A DNA stretch of 64,000 nt from Ruegeria sp. THAF33 (GCF_009363615.1 NZ_CP045384.1:494501-558500), one strand, 5' to 3'; counted from the stretch's first letter, positions 1 through 9,904 are shown. Made by a program: numbers and translations. The notes: generated from the letters alone by a model not told the origin.

Positions 1-2
1 GG

Positions 3-167
3 GATGCAGCCGTGACCGTTGGGGTTTTGGGGTGTGACCGTGATGCGGGTGAGCGGCTTTTGCTGACGGCCGTCTCGACCCCCAATTACGAATGCATCGA
101 CTTTGGTCTTTATGAAAACGTCGGTGGGGAAAACGGGTATCAGGTCTTTGAATGCACGCCGTATTGA
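3..167 (+). CDS. C-terminal end of an unidentified protein (partial)
   Basis: An open frame enters from the left edge and closes with TGA at 165-167, giving about 54 residues that end in ...VFECTPY. No start is inside the window. It contains three cysteines and no motif I recognise. It reads in the same direction as smc and stops 77 bases before the first possible smc start. It could be an unrelated small gene upstream of smc; with only the tail visible no function can be given. Confidence 0.5.
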   Translation, partial: DAAVTVGVLGCDRDAGERLLLTAVSTPNYECIDFGLYENVGGENGYQVFECTPY

Positions 168-244
168 GATGCGCGCGTTCTTGCGTATTTCGGCAAGATG
201 TTGTGGATAACTTGGGGTGATATCCCATATCCTGCGCAACTCCG

Positions 245-3200
245 TTGACTCAGACCCCATCCCTTGCGCAGACTTCCAATGCACAGGAATCATGGGGCAC
301 GCAGCCATTGCGTTTCAGCAAGCTCAAACTGACCGGCTTCAAAAGCTTTGTTGATCCGACCGATTTGATCATCGCGGACGGGTTGACCGGTGTGGTGGGC
401 CCGAATGGTTGCGGCAAATCCAACCTTCTGGAAGCTTTGCGTTGGGTGATGGGTGAAAACCGCCCCAAATCCATGCGCGGTGGCGCGATGGAAGACGTGA
501 TCTTTGCCGGGGCCGCCACGCGACCCGCGCGCAACTTTGCCGAAGTTGTCCTGACCATGGACAACTCGGAACGTCTGGCGCCGTCGGGGTTCAACGACAG
601 CGATCAACTGGAAATCGTTCGCCGCATCACCCGCGATGTGGGCAGTGCCTACAAGACCAATGGCAAAGACGTTCGTGCGCGCGATGTGCAGATGCTGTTT
701 GCCGATGCTTCGACCGGTGCGCATTCGCCCGCGTTGGTCGGACAGAACCGCATTGCCGAGTTGATCAACGCCAAGCCGCGCGCCCGGCGCCGCATTCTGG
801 AAGAGGCCGCCGGGATCTCGGGCCTGTATCAGCGTCGCCATGAGGCCGAGCTCAAGCTGAAAGGCACCGAAGCCAACCTGACCCGCGTCGATGACGTGCT
901 GGAGCAGTTGGGCGGACAACTGGCCCAGCTTGCGCGTCAGGCCCGTCAGGCGGCCCGCTATCGTGAAATTGGCGAACAGCTGCGTCAGGCCGAGGGGATG
1001 CTGCTGTATCGACGCTGGAAAGAGGCCGACATGGCCCGCCAGCAGGCCGAAGAAAAACTGCGTGAGCGGATCACCGAAGCCTCCCGTGCCGAGGCTGAAG
1101 CCCGCGCTGCTGCCGCAAAACGTGCCGAGATCGAGGAAACCCTGCCGCCGCTGCGTGAGGAGGAGGCCATCGCCGCCGCCGTGCTGCAACGCCAGCAGGT
1201 GCAGCGCGATCAATTGTCCGATCAGGAAACCCGCGCCCGTCAAACGATCGAGACGCTGACCAACCGAATCCAGCAGCTGTCCAACGATATCGAACGCGAA
1301 GCCGGATTGAACCGCGATGCGGGGCAAATGATTGAACGGCTGGAATGGGAAGCGCGCGAACTGGCCAAGGCGGCAGAAGGTCACGATGAGAAAGTGGCCG
1401 AAGCGGCGGAAATCGCCCGCGAGGCAGCGTCGATCCTACAGGAACGCGAAGACCACCTGTCGCAGCAAACCGAAGATATGGCCCGTCTTGTCGCCCGGCA
1501 CCAGTCCGCCCAGCGTCTGGTCGAAGACAGTCGCAAGACACTGGCCCGATCCGAGAGTGAAGAGGAAGAAGCCCGGAAAGCCGTGGACGAGGCCAAGACG
1601 GCCCTGATCCGCGCCAGCGAGGCGTTTGAAGACGCCCAATCGGGCGAAGAAGAAGCCCGTGAAGCGGTGGAAGCCGCCGAAGAGGCGCTTGCCGCGGCGG
1701 ATGAACTGCGCAACGAAACGCAAGCGCGCGAAGCCGAGGCCCGGGCAAGACGGTCCGAGGCAGAAGGCGAGCTGGGCGCGATCCGGGCCGAAACCACGGC
1801 GCTGGCCAAGCTGGTGGAGCGCGACACGGCGGAAGGCGGCCAGGTGCTGGACCTGCTGCGCGTCGAACCCGGTTATGAAAAGGCTTTGGGTGCTGCTCTG
1901 GCCGACGATCTTCGCGCGCCGCTGGTCGAGGGTGACGGGCCATCCGGCTGGGTGCAGGTGGCTGGATATGACAGCGACCAGCCATTGCCTGAAGGGGCCG
2001 AGCCTCTGGCGCTTCATGTATCGGGCCCCGATCGTCTCAGCCGACGCATTGCGCAAATCGGGTTGGTGGATGCGGATCAGGGCGCACGGTTGCAGGCATC
2101 GCTGAAACCCGGCCAGCGTCTGGTGTCCCGCTCGGGCGACCTTTGGCGCTGGGACGGGTTCCGTGCCTGGGCCGAAGACGCGCCAAGTGCTGCTGCTCTG
2201 CGGTTGGAGCAGCTCAACAGGCTGGAAGCACTGAAACAGGACCTTGCCCGTGCCGAAGCACAGGCTGACGGCGCCCGTGCCGCGCATGAGGCGCTGTCTC
2301 AGCAATTGGCGGACGTGACCGAGGCCGACCGGCGCGCGCGTGAGGCCCGCCGTGCTGCTGATCAGCGCATGGCCGAAACCGCGCGCGCACTATCGCGGGC
2401 CGAGGCCGACCGCAATCTGGCCCAGGGCAAGCTGGAAACTCTGACCCTCGCCGTTGACCGCCACAAGGACGACGCCATGGCCGCCCGCGCGCAACTGCGC
2501 GACGCCGAAGCGGCTTTGGCCGGTCTGGGTGATCTCGACAGTGCCCGCGCACAGGTCGAAGACATCAAGCAGACGGTCGAGGCGGCGCGGATCACCATGC
2601 TGACCCACCGTTCGACCCATGACGAGCTGCGCCGTGAGGGGGACGCCCGCACGCGTCGCAGCCAGGAGGTCGCGAAAGATCTCAGCGGGTGGCGCCACCG
2701 TTTGGAAACGGCTGAAAAGCGGATTTCCGAACTTGCCGAGCGCAAGGAAAGCTCGGAAGAAGAGCTGACCGAGGCCATGGCCGTGCCCGGCGAAATCGCC
2801 GAGGCGCGTGAGGAGCTGAACGAACAGATCGAAGCCGCCGAAGCACGGCGCGCCGAAGCCGCCGACAAATTGGCCGAAGCCGAGGCTATGCACCGTGAAA
2901 TCGTTCTGGCCGAACGGGAAGCCGAGCGTCTGGCATCAGAAGCGCGCGAAAGCCGTGCCGCGGCCGAGGCGCGCTGTGACGCGGCCAAGGAAAGTGTTGT
3001 CGCGGCGGCCGAACGGATTGCCGAAGATCAGCAACTGACCCCGAACCAATTGCTGAACCAGCTGGACGTGAACCCCGACCAGATGCCGGCTGCGGACGTT
3101 CTGGAATCCGAAGTGAACCGTCACAAACGTCAGCGCGATGCGATGGGTGCGGTGAACCTGAGGGCCGAGGAAGACAGCAAGGAAGTTCAGGAAGAATTCG

Positions 3201-3763
3201 ATACGCTCAGCAGCGAAAAAGCCGATCTGGAAGAGGCGATCAAGGCGCTGCGCAGCGGGATCGCCAGCCTCAACCGCGAAGGGCGCGAGCGTTTGCTGAC
3301 CGCGTTTGAACAGGTGAATTCCAACTTCGCCATGTTGTTCAAGCATCTCTTTGGTGGCGGCGAGGCCAATCTTGTGATGGTCGAAAGTGACGACCCTCTG
3401 GACGCGGGTCTGGAGATCATGTGCCAGCCGCCGGGCAAGAAGCTCTCGACTCTCAGCCTGTTGTCGGGCGGTGAGCAGACCCTGACGGCGACCGCGCTGA
3501 TCTTCGGCGTCTTCCTCGCCAACCCCGCGCCGATCTGTGTGCTGGACGAGGTCGACGCGCCGCTGGATGACGCCAACGTCACCCGTTTCTGCGACCTGCT
3601 GGACGAGATGTGCCGCCAGACTGACACGCGGTTCCTGATCATCACCCACCACGCGGTGACCATGGCGCGCATGGATCGCCTGTTCGGTGTCACGATGCAG
3701 GAACAGGGCGTCAGCCAGCTGGTTTCGGTCGATCTGAAGAAGGCCGAACAGATGGTCGCCTGA
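245..3763 (+). CDS. smc: Chromosome segregation protein SMC
   Basis: SMC ATPase that organises and segregates the nucleoid together with ScpA and ScpB. The N-terminal head carries Walker A GPNGCGKS at residues 52-59. Two long Ala/Glu/Arg-rich coiled coils (about 190-510 and 660-1000) flank a compact hinge at about 520-660. The C-terminal head carries the signature LSGGEQ from residue 1073 and Walker B ICVLDE with D1101/E1102. The length of 1,150-1,170 residues is normal for the family. The start is uncertain: both candidates are TTG, at 245 or at 308. The latter makes the protein begin M-RFSKLKLTGFKSF, which matches the usual beginning of SMC proteins, so 308 may be the real start. No ScpAB gene is nearby. 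Confidence 0.96.
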   Translation: MTQTPSLAQTSNAQESWGTQPLRFSKLKLTGFKSFVDPTDLIIADGLTGVVGPNGCGKSNLLEALRWVMGENRPKSMRGGAMEDVIFAGAATRPARNFAEVVLTMDNSERLAPSGFNDSDQLEIVRRITRDVGSAYKTNGKDVRARDVQMLFADASTGAHSPALVGQNRIAELINAKPRARRRILEEAAGISGLYQRRHEAELKLKGTEANLTRVDDVLEQLGGQLAQLARQARQAARYREIGEQLRQAEGMLLYRRWKEADMARQQAEEKLRERITEASRAEAEARAAAAKRAEIEETLPPLREEEAIAAAVLQRQQVQRDQLSDQETRARQTIETLTNRIQQLSNDIEREAGLNRDAGQMIERLEWEARELAKAAEGHDEKVAEAAEIAREAASILQEREDHLSQQTEDMARLVARHQSAQRLVEDSRKTLARSESEEEEARKAVDEAKTALIRASEAFEDAQSGEEEAREAVEAAEEALAAADELRNETQAREAEARARRSEAEGELGAIRAETTALAKLVERDTAEGGQVLDLLRVEPGYEKALGAALADDLRAPLVEGDGPSGWVQVAGYDSDQPLPEGAEPLALHVSGPDRLSRRIAQIGLVDADQGARLQASLKPGQRLVSRSGDLWRWDGFRAWAEDAPSAAALRLEQLNRLEALKQDLARAEAQADGARAAHEALSQQLADVTEADRRAREARRAADQRMAETARALSRAEADRNLAQGKLETLTLAVDRHKDDAMAARAQLRDAEAALAGLGDLDSARAQVEDIKQTVEAARITMLTHRSTHDELRREGDARTRRSQEVAKDLSGWRHRLETAEKRISELAERKESSEEELTEAMAVPGEIAEAREELNEQIEAAEARRAEAADKLAEAEAMHREIVLAEREAERLASEARESRAAAEARCDAAKESVVAAAERIAEDQQLTPNQLLNQLDVNPDQMPAADVLESEVNRHKRQRDAMGAVNLRAEEDSKEVQEEFDTLSSEKADLEEAIKALRSGIASLNREGRERLLTAFEQVNSNFAMLFKHLFGGGEANLVMVESDDPLDAGLEIMCQPPGKKLSTLSLLSGGEQTLTATALIFGVFLANPAPICVLDEVDAPLDDANVTRFCDLLDEMCRQTDTRFLIITHHAVTMARMDRLFGVTMQEQGVSQLVSVDLKKAEQMVA

Positions 3764-3816
3764 CCGCTCACTGGAAGTTTATGACGGTTGCGGCTTTATC
3801 GCGCTAACCTGAGCGC

Positions 3817-4167
3817 ATGACGCGCTTTTTGATCCCCGCCCTCATCGCCGCCGGCCCTGTTTTTGCAGCCGACTGGCCTGTCAAAACCGGGGACACGCCC
3901 CTTACAGCCGCAGAGCTTGATGCTTTGGCGGGGCAGACGCTGACCTTTTACGACGACGGACAGGCCAAATTCTCGGCCGGGGGCGCCTATTCCTATACAT
4001 ATGCAAGCGGAGATTCTGCCTTTGGAACTTACGCGATTTCCGATGATGGCAGCGTGTGCATCGCGTACCGCAATGGGTTCAGCCGATGCGATTTGTATGT
4101 GCGCAACGGGGGCAGGTTGATCCTGATTGACGAAAAAGGCGATCGGTATCCGGTGCGTAGTAAGTGA
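3817..4167 (+). CDS. Small secreted protein of unknown function
   Basis: A 116-residue protein with a clear signal peptide (MTRFLIPALIAAGPVFAA, cleavage expected near residue 18), so probably periplasmic. The mature part is rich in Gly, Tyr and Asp, has two cysteines (one in SVCIAY, one in SRCDLY) that could form a disulphide, and ends in DRYPVRSK. The repeated pattern of short hydrophobic stretches separated by Gly/Asp turns suggests an all-beta fold. I do not recognise a family. It stands alone between smc and the amidotransferase gene. Confidence 0.7.
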   Translation: MTRFLIPALIAAGPVFAADWPVKTGDTPLTAAELDALAGQTLTFYDDGQAKFSAGGAYSYTYASGDSAFGTYAISDDGSVCIAYRNGFSRCDLYVRNGGRLILIDEKGDRYPVRSK

Positions 4168-4302
4168 AATTGATCTGAAATTTTTGCAATTTCCGTGCAT
4201 TTGATAGGGAAAACCCGACAAATCGGATGGTGTATGGGAGAAAAACTGACAACCAAGGTGGTATCGTCCCGAAAATTTTCACTGACGGACGGAGACAGGC
4301 AC

Positions 4303-5100
4303 ATGTGCCGATTCTTGGCTTGGGTTGGGCAGCAGCGATATCTGGACGAACTGGTCCTCGAGCAAGAACAATCGCTTGTCATTCAAAGCCGAAATGCATT
4401 GATCGGAAAAACTCCGATAAACGCGGATGGGTTCGGTCTGGCATGGTATTCTGATCGTGACACGCCGTGTTTTTACAAGGACACCCATCCGGCGTGGTCC
4501 GATGCCAATCTGAAGCAATTGGCGCATCACACGAAATCCCGGCTGTTTCTGGCCCATGTACGGGCCTCGACGGGTACGGCGACCTCGCGCAACAACTGTC
4601 ACCCCTTCGGCGTCGGCAGGTGGAGTTTCATGCATAACGGTCAGGCTGGGGGTCATGAACGAATCCGGCAAGAGCTTGATGCCATGATCCCGGCGCATCT
4701 GTACCTGCATCGTATGGGCGCAACCGAGAGCGAGGCGATCTTTCTCATCGCTCATGGCGAGGGGCTGGACACCGATCCTGTGGGTGCAATGGCGCGTGCG
4801 GTCGGTCGGGTCGAAGCCCTTTCCAGGCGCCGCGGAGCATCACCCTATCTTCGGTTTGCCGCCTGCTGGTCGGACGGCAAACGGGTTTTTGCGGCCCGAT
4901 ATGCCTCGGATCGGTTTGCGCCCAGCTTGCACTACAAGGCCTGCAAAGACGGTATCATCATTTCGTCCGAGCCATTGGATGCCATCAACGAGGGATGGCT
5001 CGAGATACAGCCCAACACGGCAATCGAAACCGAGGGTGCCACGGTGACGACGCGCGCCTTTGCGCCTTGTGTTCCGCAGCAACGGGAATGGGTCGCGTAA
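4303..5100 (+). CDS. Class II glutamine amidotransferase (EgtC/YafJ-like)
   Basis: A 265-residue Ntn-type glutaminase domain. The start at ATG 4303 is chosen because it puts the catalytic cysteine at position 2 (MCRFLAWVG), which is required in this family, and because a GGAGA ribosome site lies about 8 bases upstream. An earlier in-frame ATG at 4195 would bury the nucleophile. Other family features are NADGFGLAWY, the AHVRAST segment and CHPFGVGRWSFMHNGQ, which form the glutamine pocket. The enzyme should release ammonia from glutamine or hydrolyse a gamma-glutamyl bond, as EgtC does in ergothioneine synthesis. No egtB or egtD is adjacent, so the substrate stays open. Confidence 0.88.
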   Translation: MCRFLAWVGQQRYLDELVLEQEQSLVIQSRNALIGKTPINADGFGLAWYSDRDTPCFYKDTHPAWSDANLKQLAHHTKSRLFLAHVRASTGTATSRNNCHPFGVGRWSFMHNGQAGGHERIRQELDAMIPAHLYLHRMGATESEAIFLIAHGEGLDTDPVGAMARAVGRVEALSRRRGASPYLRFAACWSDGKRVFAARYASDRFAPSLHYKACKDGIIISSEPLDAINEGWLEIQPNTAIETEGATVTTRAFAPCVPQQREWVA

Positions 5101-5113
5101 GCGTGATTGCTGC

Positions 5114-6277
5114 CTAAAGCCGGTTCAATAGATCCACTGTCGGCCACGCGTCGGCCGGCAGGCCAAGCCGCTTCTGTTCCGCCTGCACGGCCGCCCGCGT
5201 GCCAGCGCCCAGGATCCCGTCGACATTGCCAACGTCATACCCTTTGGCCTGAAGCTTACTTTGCAGCTGCTTCATCTGTGCACCGTTCAGACCCTGTGCG
5301 GGATTGCCGGCATCGTAGATCTGCGCCCCTTCCAGACGTGTTCCGAAATAGGCGGCGGTCAGGACATAGACAAAGCTCTGGTTCCATTCGAAATAGACGT
5401 CGAAGTTGGGATAGGCCAGAAAGGCCGGGCCTTTGTGCCCCTGGGGCAGGATCAGCGAGGCAGGCAGGTTTGCGAGCGACCCGCTGCGTGCCTGAACGCC
5501 CATGGCCTGCCAATCGGCCACAGACCGGGGCTTGCCGGGGCCGGACAGAGACCAGTCCATCTGCGCGGGCACCGTGACCTCTTGCAACCACGGTTCGCCT
5601 GCGCGCCAGCCCAGATGCGACAGCATCTTGGCGCCGGACATCAGCGCATCCGGGGCCGAGGTTTTCAGGCGGACACGCCCGTCGCCGTCACCATCGACAC
5701 CGTTTTCCAGAATGTCACGCGGCAGCATCTGGACCATACCGATTTCGCCGGCCCATGCGCCCGTTGTGCGGGCCGGGTCGAAATCACCATTCTGATAAAG
5801 TTCGATGGCGGCGAAGATTTGAGGGCGGAACAGGTCGGGGCGACGGCAGTCATGGGCCAAAGTCACCAGTGCATTGCGGGTGTTGAAGTCGCCCTGAAAT
5901 GATCCGTAATCGGTCTCGAACGCCCAGAAGGCCAGCAACACCCCGCGTGAGATGCCGTATTGCTTTTCGATCCGGTCAAACACCGCGTCGTATTTGCGCG
6001 ACATCGCCTGCCCGCGTTCGATCCGATTGGCCGAGATCAGCCGCCGGGAAAACTCGATAAAGGGTTTCTGAAACACCCCCTGCGCCCGATCGGCCTTCAG
6101 CACGGCGCTGTCCTGCTGCACGCCTTTGAAAAACGCGTTCACGGTGGATTTGTCAAAGCCTTGCTGCACGGCCTCGGTCTTTAGCCCTTTGACAAAGGAA
6201 TTGAAGCCACCACCACATTGGGCCAGGGCAGGTTGGGCAAACAGGGTGGCGGCGATCAGGCCGGAAAGAAAACGCAT
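5114..6277 (-). CDS. Lytic murein transglycosylase, MltB family, with peptidoglycan-binding domain
   Basis: Periplasmic enzyme that cleaves the beta-1,4 MurNAc-GlcNAc bond of peptidoglycan to leave a 1,6-anhydro end. The 387-residue protein starts with a signal peptide (cleavage near ALA19-Q20). The SLT-fold domain covers about 25-315; the catalytic glutamate is E121 in FWAFETDYG, and GEIGMVQMLP is the second family motif. A C-terminal peptidoglycan_binding_1 domain (about 320-387, with DGILGAGTRAAV) anchors it to the wall. It lacks a lipobox, so it is likely soluble. It converges with the amidotransferase gene and is followed upstream by cobD on the same strand. Confidence 0.93.
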   Translation of the reverse strand: MRFLSGLIAATLFAQPALAQCGGGFNSFVKGLKTEAVQQGFDKSTVNAFFKGVQQDSAVLKADRAQGVFQKPFIEFSRRLISANRIERGQAMSRKYDAVFDRIEKQYGISRGVLLAFWAFETDYGSFQGDFNTRNALVTLAHDCRRPDLFRPQIFAAIELYQNGDFDPARTTGAWAGEIGMVQMLPRDILENGVDGDGDGRVRLKTSAPDALMSGAKMLSHLGWRAGEPWLQEVTVPAQMDWSLSGPGKPRSVADWQAMGVQARSGSLANLPASLILPQGHKGPAFLAYPNFDVYFEWNQSFVYVLTAAYFGTRLEGAQIYDAGNPAQGLNGAQMKQLQSKLQAKGYDVGNVDGILGAGTRAAVQAEQKRLGLPADAWPTVDLLNRL

Positions 6278-6289
6278 GACAAATGTCCG

Positions 6290-7210
6290 TCAGAAAATCA
6301 GGTCGAACCCAACCGACACCGACACGAGCCCAAGCGCAAGCCCCCAAACACGCCACAACATGCGACATGCGCGGAAAATGTCCAAAGCTCCGATCTCGCG
6401 CTGAGCATTGCCATTGACCCATGCCAGATCCCGCACCTTGCCGTCATAGCTGCGCGGCCCGGCTAGGGCGACGTTCAGCGCGCGGGCCATGGCGGCCTCG
6501 GGCCAGCCCGCATTGGGCGAGATGTGACGGTGCGCATCTGCCAAGATTTCGCGCCAGCGCGACCACTGGCCCGACAGCGCCACGATCATCACGCAGGTCA
6601 GGCGGGCCGGAATCAGGTTCAGCAGGTCGTCGAACCGTGCCGAAGCCCAGCCGAACGCGCGGTACGTTTCATTGCGATATCCGATCATGCTGTCGGCCGT
6701 GTTCACCGCCTTGTAGACCAGCAGCCCCGGCAACCCGGCAATCAGAAACCAGAAAGCAGGCGCGATGACGCCGTCGCTGACGTTCTCAGCGGCGCTTTCG
6801 ATGGCCGAGCGTGCCACCTGTGCCTCGGTCATGTCCCGTGTATCGCGCGAGACGATCATGGCCACCCGTGCCCGCCCCTCTGACAGCGAGGCCATCAGCC
6901 CTTCGCCCACGGCGCGCACATGGGTGACCAACGATTTTTGCGCCAACAGGATCGCGCAGACCAGGATTTCGATCACCGGCCCCAACAGGGACAAACCCCA
7001 GCCAAGCGCCCCTGCGCCGCAAACCAGCAGGACAAGCACACCCACCCCTTTTGAACGGCGCTGGGCCCCGTGGTTCAGGCGTGTATCCAGCCAGCCTATC
7101 AGGTTGCCGATCATCACCGCCGGATGCCTGACGCGCGACCAGAGCCAGTCGGGTTCCCCCAGTGCTGCGTCCAGACACATGGCACAGACCAGCATCAGGC
7201 CAGGGCTCAC
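6290..7210 (-). CDS. cobD: Adenosylcobinamide-phosphate synthase CobD/CbiB
   Basis: Integral membrane enzyme of cobalamin synthesis that attaches (R)-1-amino-2-propanol or its phosphate to cobyric acid to give cobinamide (phosphate). Family markers are [12 protein letters not shown] near the N-terminus, [14 protein letters not shown], and the region around residues 130-180 with [24 protein letters not shown] (quoted in part by position). Several hydrophobic helices are visible. I chose GTG at 7210 rather than ATG at 7234: it gives a GTGA overlap with the cobC stop and has a perfect GGAGG seven bases upstream. The product is then 306 residues. It forms an operon with cobC. Confidence 0.93.
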   Translation of the reverse strand: MSPGLMLVCAMCLDAALGEPDWLWSRVRHPAVMIGNLIGWLDTRLNHGAQRRSKGVGVLVLLVCGAGALGWGLSLLGPVIEILVCAILLAQKSLVTHVRAVGEGLMASLSEGRARVAMIVSRDTRDMTEAQVARSAIESAAENVSDGVIAPAFWFLIAGLPGLLVYKAVNTADSMIGYRNETYRAFGWASARFDDLLNLIPARLTCVMIVALSGQWSRWREILADAHRHISPNAGWPEAAMARALNVALAGPRSYDGKVRDLAWVNGNAQREIGALDIFRACRMLWRVWGLALGLVSVSVGFDLIF

Positions 7211-8172
7211 AGGGCGGCCTCCAACCTGTTCCATCCATCCTCGGGCGGGAGCCCAAGGCGCAGATAGGTTTCAGAATAGGGGAAGATGCGGCTCCAGATG
7301 TGGGACTGTGCCAGACGGCCTTGCCAATGGGCGGCGTTGTCGACCTGATAAAGTCGGAACAAGCTGGTGCCGCCGATCACCTTGGCCCCCTTTCTCGTGA
7401 CCAGCGCATCCAGCCTTGAGGCCTCGTCAGCCAGACGCGCACGCGTGGCGTCCGCCCAGCGGTTGTCCATCAAAGCCTGTGTGCCGACCCGCAAGGCCGG
7501 GCCTGATACCGACCAAGGGCCGGTCAGATCGTTCAACCGACTGATCATATCCGGCCGTCCGATGGCAAACCCCAGCCTTACCCCGGCCAGCCCCCAGAAT
7601 TTGCCAAAACTCTTCAGCACGATCACGCCGGGGCGGTCTGCCAGATGGATCAAGGACTTGTCCGGCATGACGTCGCAAAAGCTTTCGTCAATCACGGTAA
7701 GTGGTGCCGATACGTCGCTTTCCTGCCAGATTCGCCCGTCCGGGTTGTTCGGATGTACGATCACGCGGGTGTCGCTGGGCGCGTCTTGCCGTACCTTCCA
7801 CCCCTGCGCCGAAAAGGCGGCGGCGTGTTCGTTATAGGTGGGCGGCGTGATCTGTACCGTACCCGTCGCGGCCAGAGCCGGCAGACGCGCGATGATCGCC
7901 GACGCTCCGGGCGCGGGCAGGATCGCGGCACGCTGCGGCACGTTCCAGAACCGGCGCGCGGCATCGCTGAGCCGTTCAAACGCCCCGTGATCCGGCAATT
8001 CGGCCCAATCCCCGGCCGTCAGGCCGGACACGGGATAGGCATGAGGATTGATGCCGGTGGACAGATCGATCCAGTCGGTGCGTTGCCCGCCATATTTGAC
8101 AATCGCCTTGTCCAACCCGCCGCCATGGTCACGAACCGCGCGTGGATCCAGATCTTCGTCCAAAGTGTTCAT
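7207..8172 (-). CDS. cobC: Threonine-phosphate decarboxylase CobC (PLP enzyme)
   Basis: Fold-type I PLP enzyme that makes (R)-1-amino-2-propanol phosphate for the nucleotide loop of cobalamin. With the start at ATG 8172 it has 321 residues. [12 protein letters not shown] (37-48) is the typical beginning of the family. HPNNPDG (140-146), the cofactor aspartate in VIDESF (about D162) and the probable Schiff-base lysine K191 in [10 protein letters not shown] are in order. An upstream ATG at 8214 would add 14 residues that do not look like the family. Downstream cobD starts inside its stop codon, so the two are coupled. Confidence 0.9.
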   Translation of the reverse strand: MNTLDEDLDPRAVRDHGGGLDKAIVKYGGQRTDWIDLSTGINPHAYPVSGLTAGDWAELPDHGAFERLSDAARRFWNVPQRAAILPAPGASAIIARLPALAATGTVQITPPTYNEHAAAFSAQGWKVRQDAPSDTRVIVHPNNPDGRIWQESDVSAPLTVIDESFCDVMPDKSLIHLADRPGVIVLKSFGKFWGLAGVRLGFAIGRPDMISRLNDLTGPWSVSGPALRVGTQALMDNRWADATRARLADEASRLDALVTRKGAKVIGGTSLFRLYQVDNAAHWQGRLAQSHIWSRIFPYSETYLRLGLPPEDGWNRLEAAL

Positions 8173-8273
8173 CTGCTCTCTCTGCGAGAAATTACCGCTT
8201 TTGGACCGCTTCAAGCGGATTTTCGCCTCTTACACAAGCAAATCCGCCTGTTCACGGGCCTGTGGGGCTGCTG

Positions 8274-8288
8274 TTAACACTTTGTTAA
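8274..8288. promoter_or_regulatory. Perfect CtrA-type box TTAA-N7-TTAA
   Basis: The bases TTAA CACTTTG TTAA match the full alphaproteobacterial CtrA recognition pattern (TTAA, seven bases, TTAA). The site lies between the divergent cobC and receiver-protein genes, 70 bases before the receiver ATG at 8358 and about 100 bases before the cobC start. In a 60 % GC sequence this eight-base AT pattern is rare. Control of the receiver gene is an inference from position. Confidence 0.55.
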
Positions 8289-8357
8289 GGAAATAACGAG
8301 ATCACGGACCACGGGGGTCGGCACCACTCACCATACCAAGTGCCGAGGTTGTTGCAA

Positions 8358-8720
8358 ATGAAAGTTCTGATTGTTGAGAGTAATCCCGACCTTGGTCGGG
8401 TCTGGAAAAGGCATCTGGAACGGCAGGGCGCCGAGGTCACGCTGGTCGAGACGCAGGAAGCCGCCATTCTGGCGCTGTACGGCACGGATTTCGAAATCAT
8501 CGTGCTGGATCTGGTTCTGGAAACCGGAAGTGCATTGGCCGTGGCCGATTTTGCAAGCTATCGCCGCCCCCAGGCGCGGGTGATCTTTGTGACCAACACC
8601 ACCTTCTTCTCGGATGGATCGATATTTGCCCACAGCCCGAACGCCTGTGCTTATGTGCAAAGCGAAACACCGCCAGAGGATCTGGCGGCGATGGTCGAGC
8701 ATTACGCAGCAGGGCGCTGA
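8358..8720 (+). CDS. Single-domain response-regulator receiver-like protein, degenerate
   Basis: A 120-residue CheY-like receiver with no output domain. The start at ATG 8358 gives MKVLIVESNPDLGR, aligning with the usual first strand; an upstream in-frame ATG at 8340 is less likely. The phosphoacceptor position is kept as D51 (IIVLDLVLE) and the switch threonine as T79 (FVTN). The acidic pair that binds magnesium is reduced to E7-S8, and the conserved lysine before the last helix appears as Gln/Ser (Q101/S102 in YVQSETP). It may therefore act without normal phosphorylation. Its last 19 bases overlap the end of the convergent reductase gene. A CtrA box lies upstream. Confidence 0.8.
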   Translation: MKVLIVESNPDLGRVWKRHLERQGAEVTLVETQEAAILALYGTDFEIIVLDLVLETGSALAVADFASYRRPQARVIFVTNTTFFSDGSIFAHSPNACAYVQSETPPEDLAAMVEHYAAGR

Positions 8721-9691
8721 TCGCGGCGGTGCGGTTCTGTGTAATCCAGCACCGGGTTCACCGGAATGATCCGGTGCGGATTGATGCCGTCATGGCTGTA
8801 GTGGTAGTGGCGCACGATATGGTTCATGTTCACGGTGGGCGCCACGCCGGGCCATTGGTACAGTTCACGCGTATAGGCCCATAGGTTCGGGTAATCGATC
8901 AGGCGCCGCTTGTTGCATTTGAAGTGCAGATGATAGACCGGATCAAAGCGGATCAGCGTCGTAAACAGCCGCCAGTCAGCCTCGGTGATCCGATCCCCCA
9001 TCAGGTAACGGTTCCGGGCCAGACGATCTTCTAGCCAGTCCAGCGTGTCGAACAACGGGCCCACGGCGGCGTCATAGGCCGCTTGCGAGGTGGCAAAGCC
9101 GGACTTGTAGACGCCGTTGTTGACGTCTGAATAGATGCGCGCGTTGACCTCTTCGATTTCAGCGCGCATCGCTTCGGGCCAGTAATCATCGGTATTGCCG
9201 GTGACCCCGTCGAAGGCCGAATTGAACATGCGGATGATTTCCGAGCTTTCGTTCGACACAATGGTTTCCTGCCGTTTGTCCCACAGGATCGGCACGGTAA
9301 CGCGCCCCGAATAGGCTGGATCGGCTTTGGTATAGATCTGGTGTGCAAAGCCCAGCCCGTAAAGGTCATCTCCGGTCGCGCCGTGGGCGTCTGTTTCAAA
9401 GGTCCAACCCTGATCCAGCATGTCCGGATGCACGACCGACACCGAGATCAGATCGCTCAGCCCTTTCAACTCGCGAAAGATCAGCGTGCGATGGGCCCAG
9501 GGGCAGGCATAGCTGACATAAAGATGATAGCGCCCGGGTTCTGCTTTGAACCCGCCTTTGCCTGATGGCCCCGCCTCACCGTCAGCTGTCAACCAATTGC
9601 GAAACTGCGCGGCGCTGCGCTTGAATGCACCACCCGTGGATTTGGTATCATACCAGGTATCGTGCCATTTTCCGTCGACCAGCAGGCCCAT
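8702..9691 (-). CDS. Glutathionyl-hydroquinone reductase (Xi-class GST)
   Basis: Cytosolic enzyme of the YqjG/PcpF/ECM4 type that uses glutathione to reduce S-glutathionyl-hydroquinones. The 329-residue protein begins MGLLVDGKWHD; the start at 9691 is supported by GCGGAGG about 7 bases upstream. The thioredoxin-like domain carries the catalytic C63 in YACPWAHR, the hallmark CPWA motif. SNESSEIIRMFN is the glutathione-binding segment, and the C-terminal helical domain ends with the typical HYYYSHxxINPHRIIP-like segment seen here as HYHYSHDGINPHRIIP. Length is normal. It is a single gene facing the receiver gene. Confidence 0.93.
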   Translation of the reverse strand: MGLLVDGKWHDTWYDTKSTGGAFKRSAAQFRNWLTADGEAGPSGKGGFKAEPGRYHLYVSYACPWAHRTLIFRELKGLSDLISVSVVHPDMLDQGWTFETDAHGATGDDLYGLGFAHQIYTKADPAYSGRVTVPILWDKRQETIVSNESSEIIRMFNSAFDGVTGNTDDYWPEAMRAEIEEVNARIYSDVNNGVYKSGFATSQAAYDAAVGPLFDTLDWLEDRLARNRYLMGDRITEADWRLFTTLIRFDPVYHLHFKCNKRRLIDYPNLWAYTRELYQWPGVAPTVNMNHIVRHYHYSHDGINPHRIIPVNPVLDYTEPHRRDQRPAA

Positions 9692-9904
9692 GTCTTTTCC
9701 TCCGCATGTGCGTTTCAAAAAACATAGGGCCAGGGCTTGCATCTTCCTATGCGAGCGCCCGCGCAAATGCTCTGCATCCGCGCACAGTCGAGTTCGGGAT
9801 TTCTGTGCAACAAACCTCGGCCGGATCGTGTTTCTGTGACGTGGTTCACTGGATTTTTACAACTTATCCCGCACAATAGAAGTCATTCACGGGGGAACGG
9901 ATTA

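Noticed and set aside
290..1384. Minus-strand open frame of 364 codons inside smc
   Set aside because: It overlaps the smc head and coiled coil, has no start signal and no recognised domain.
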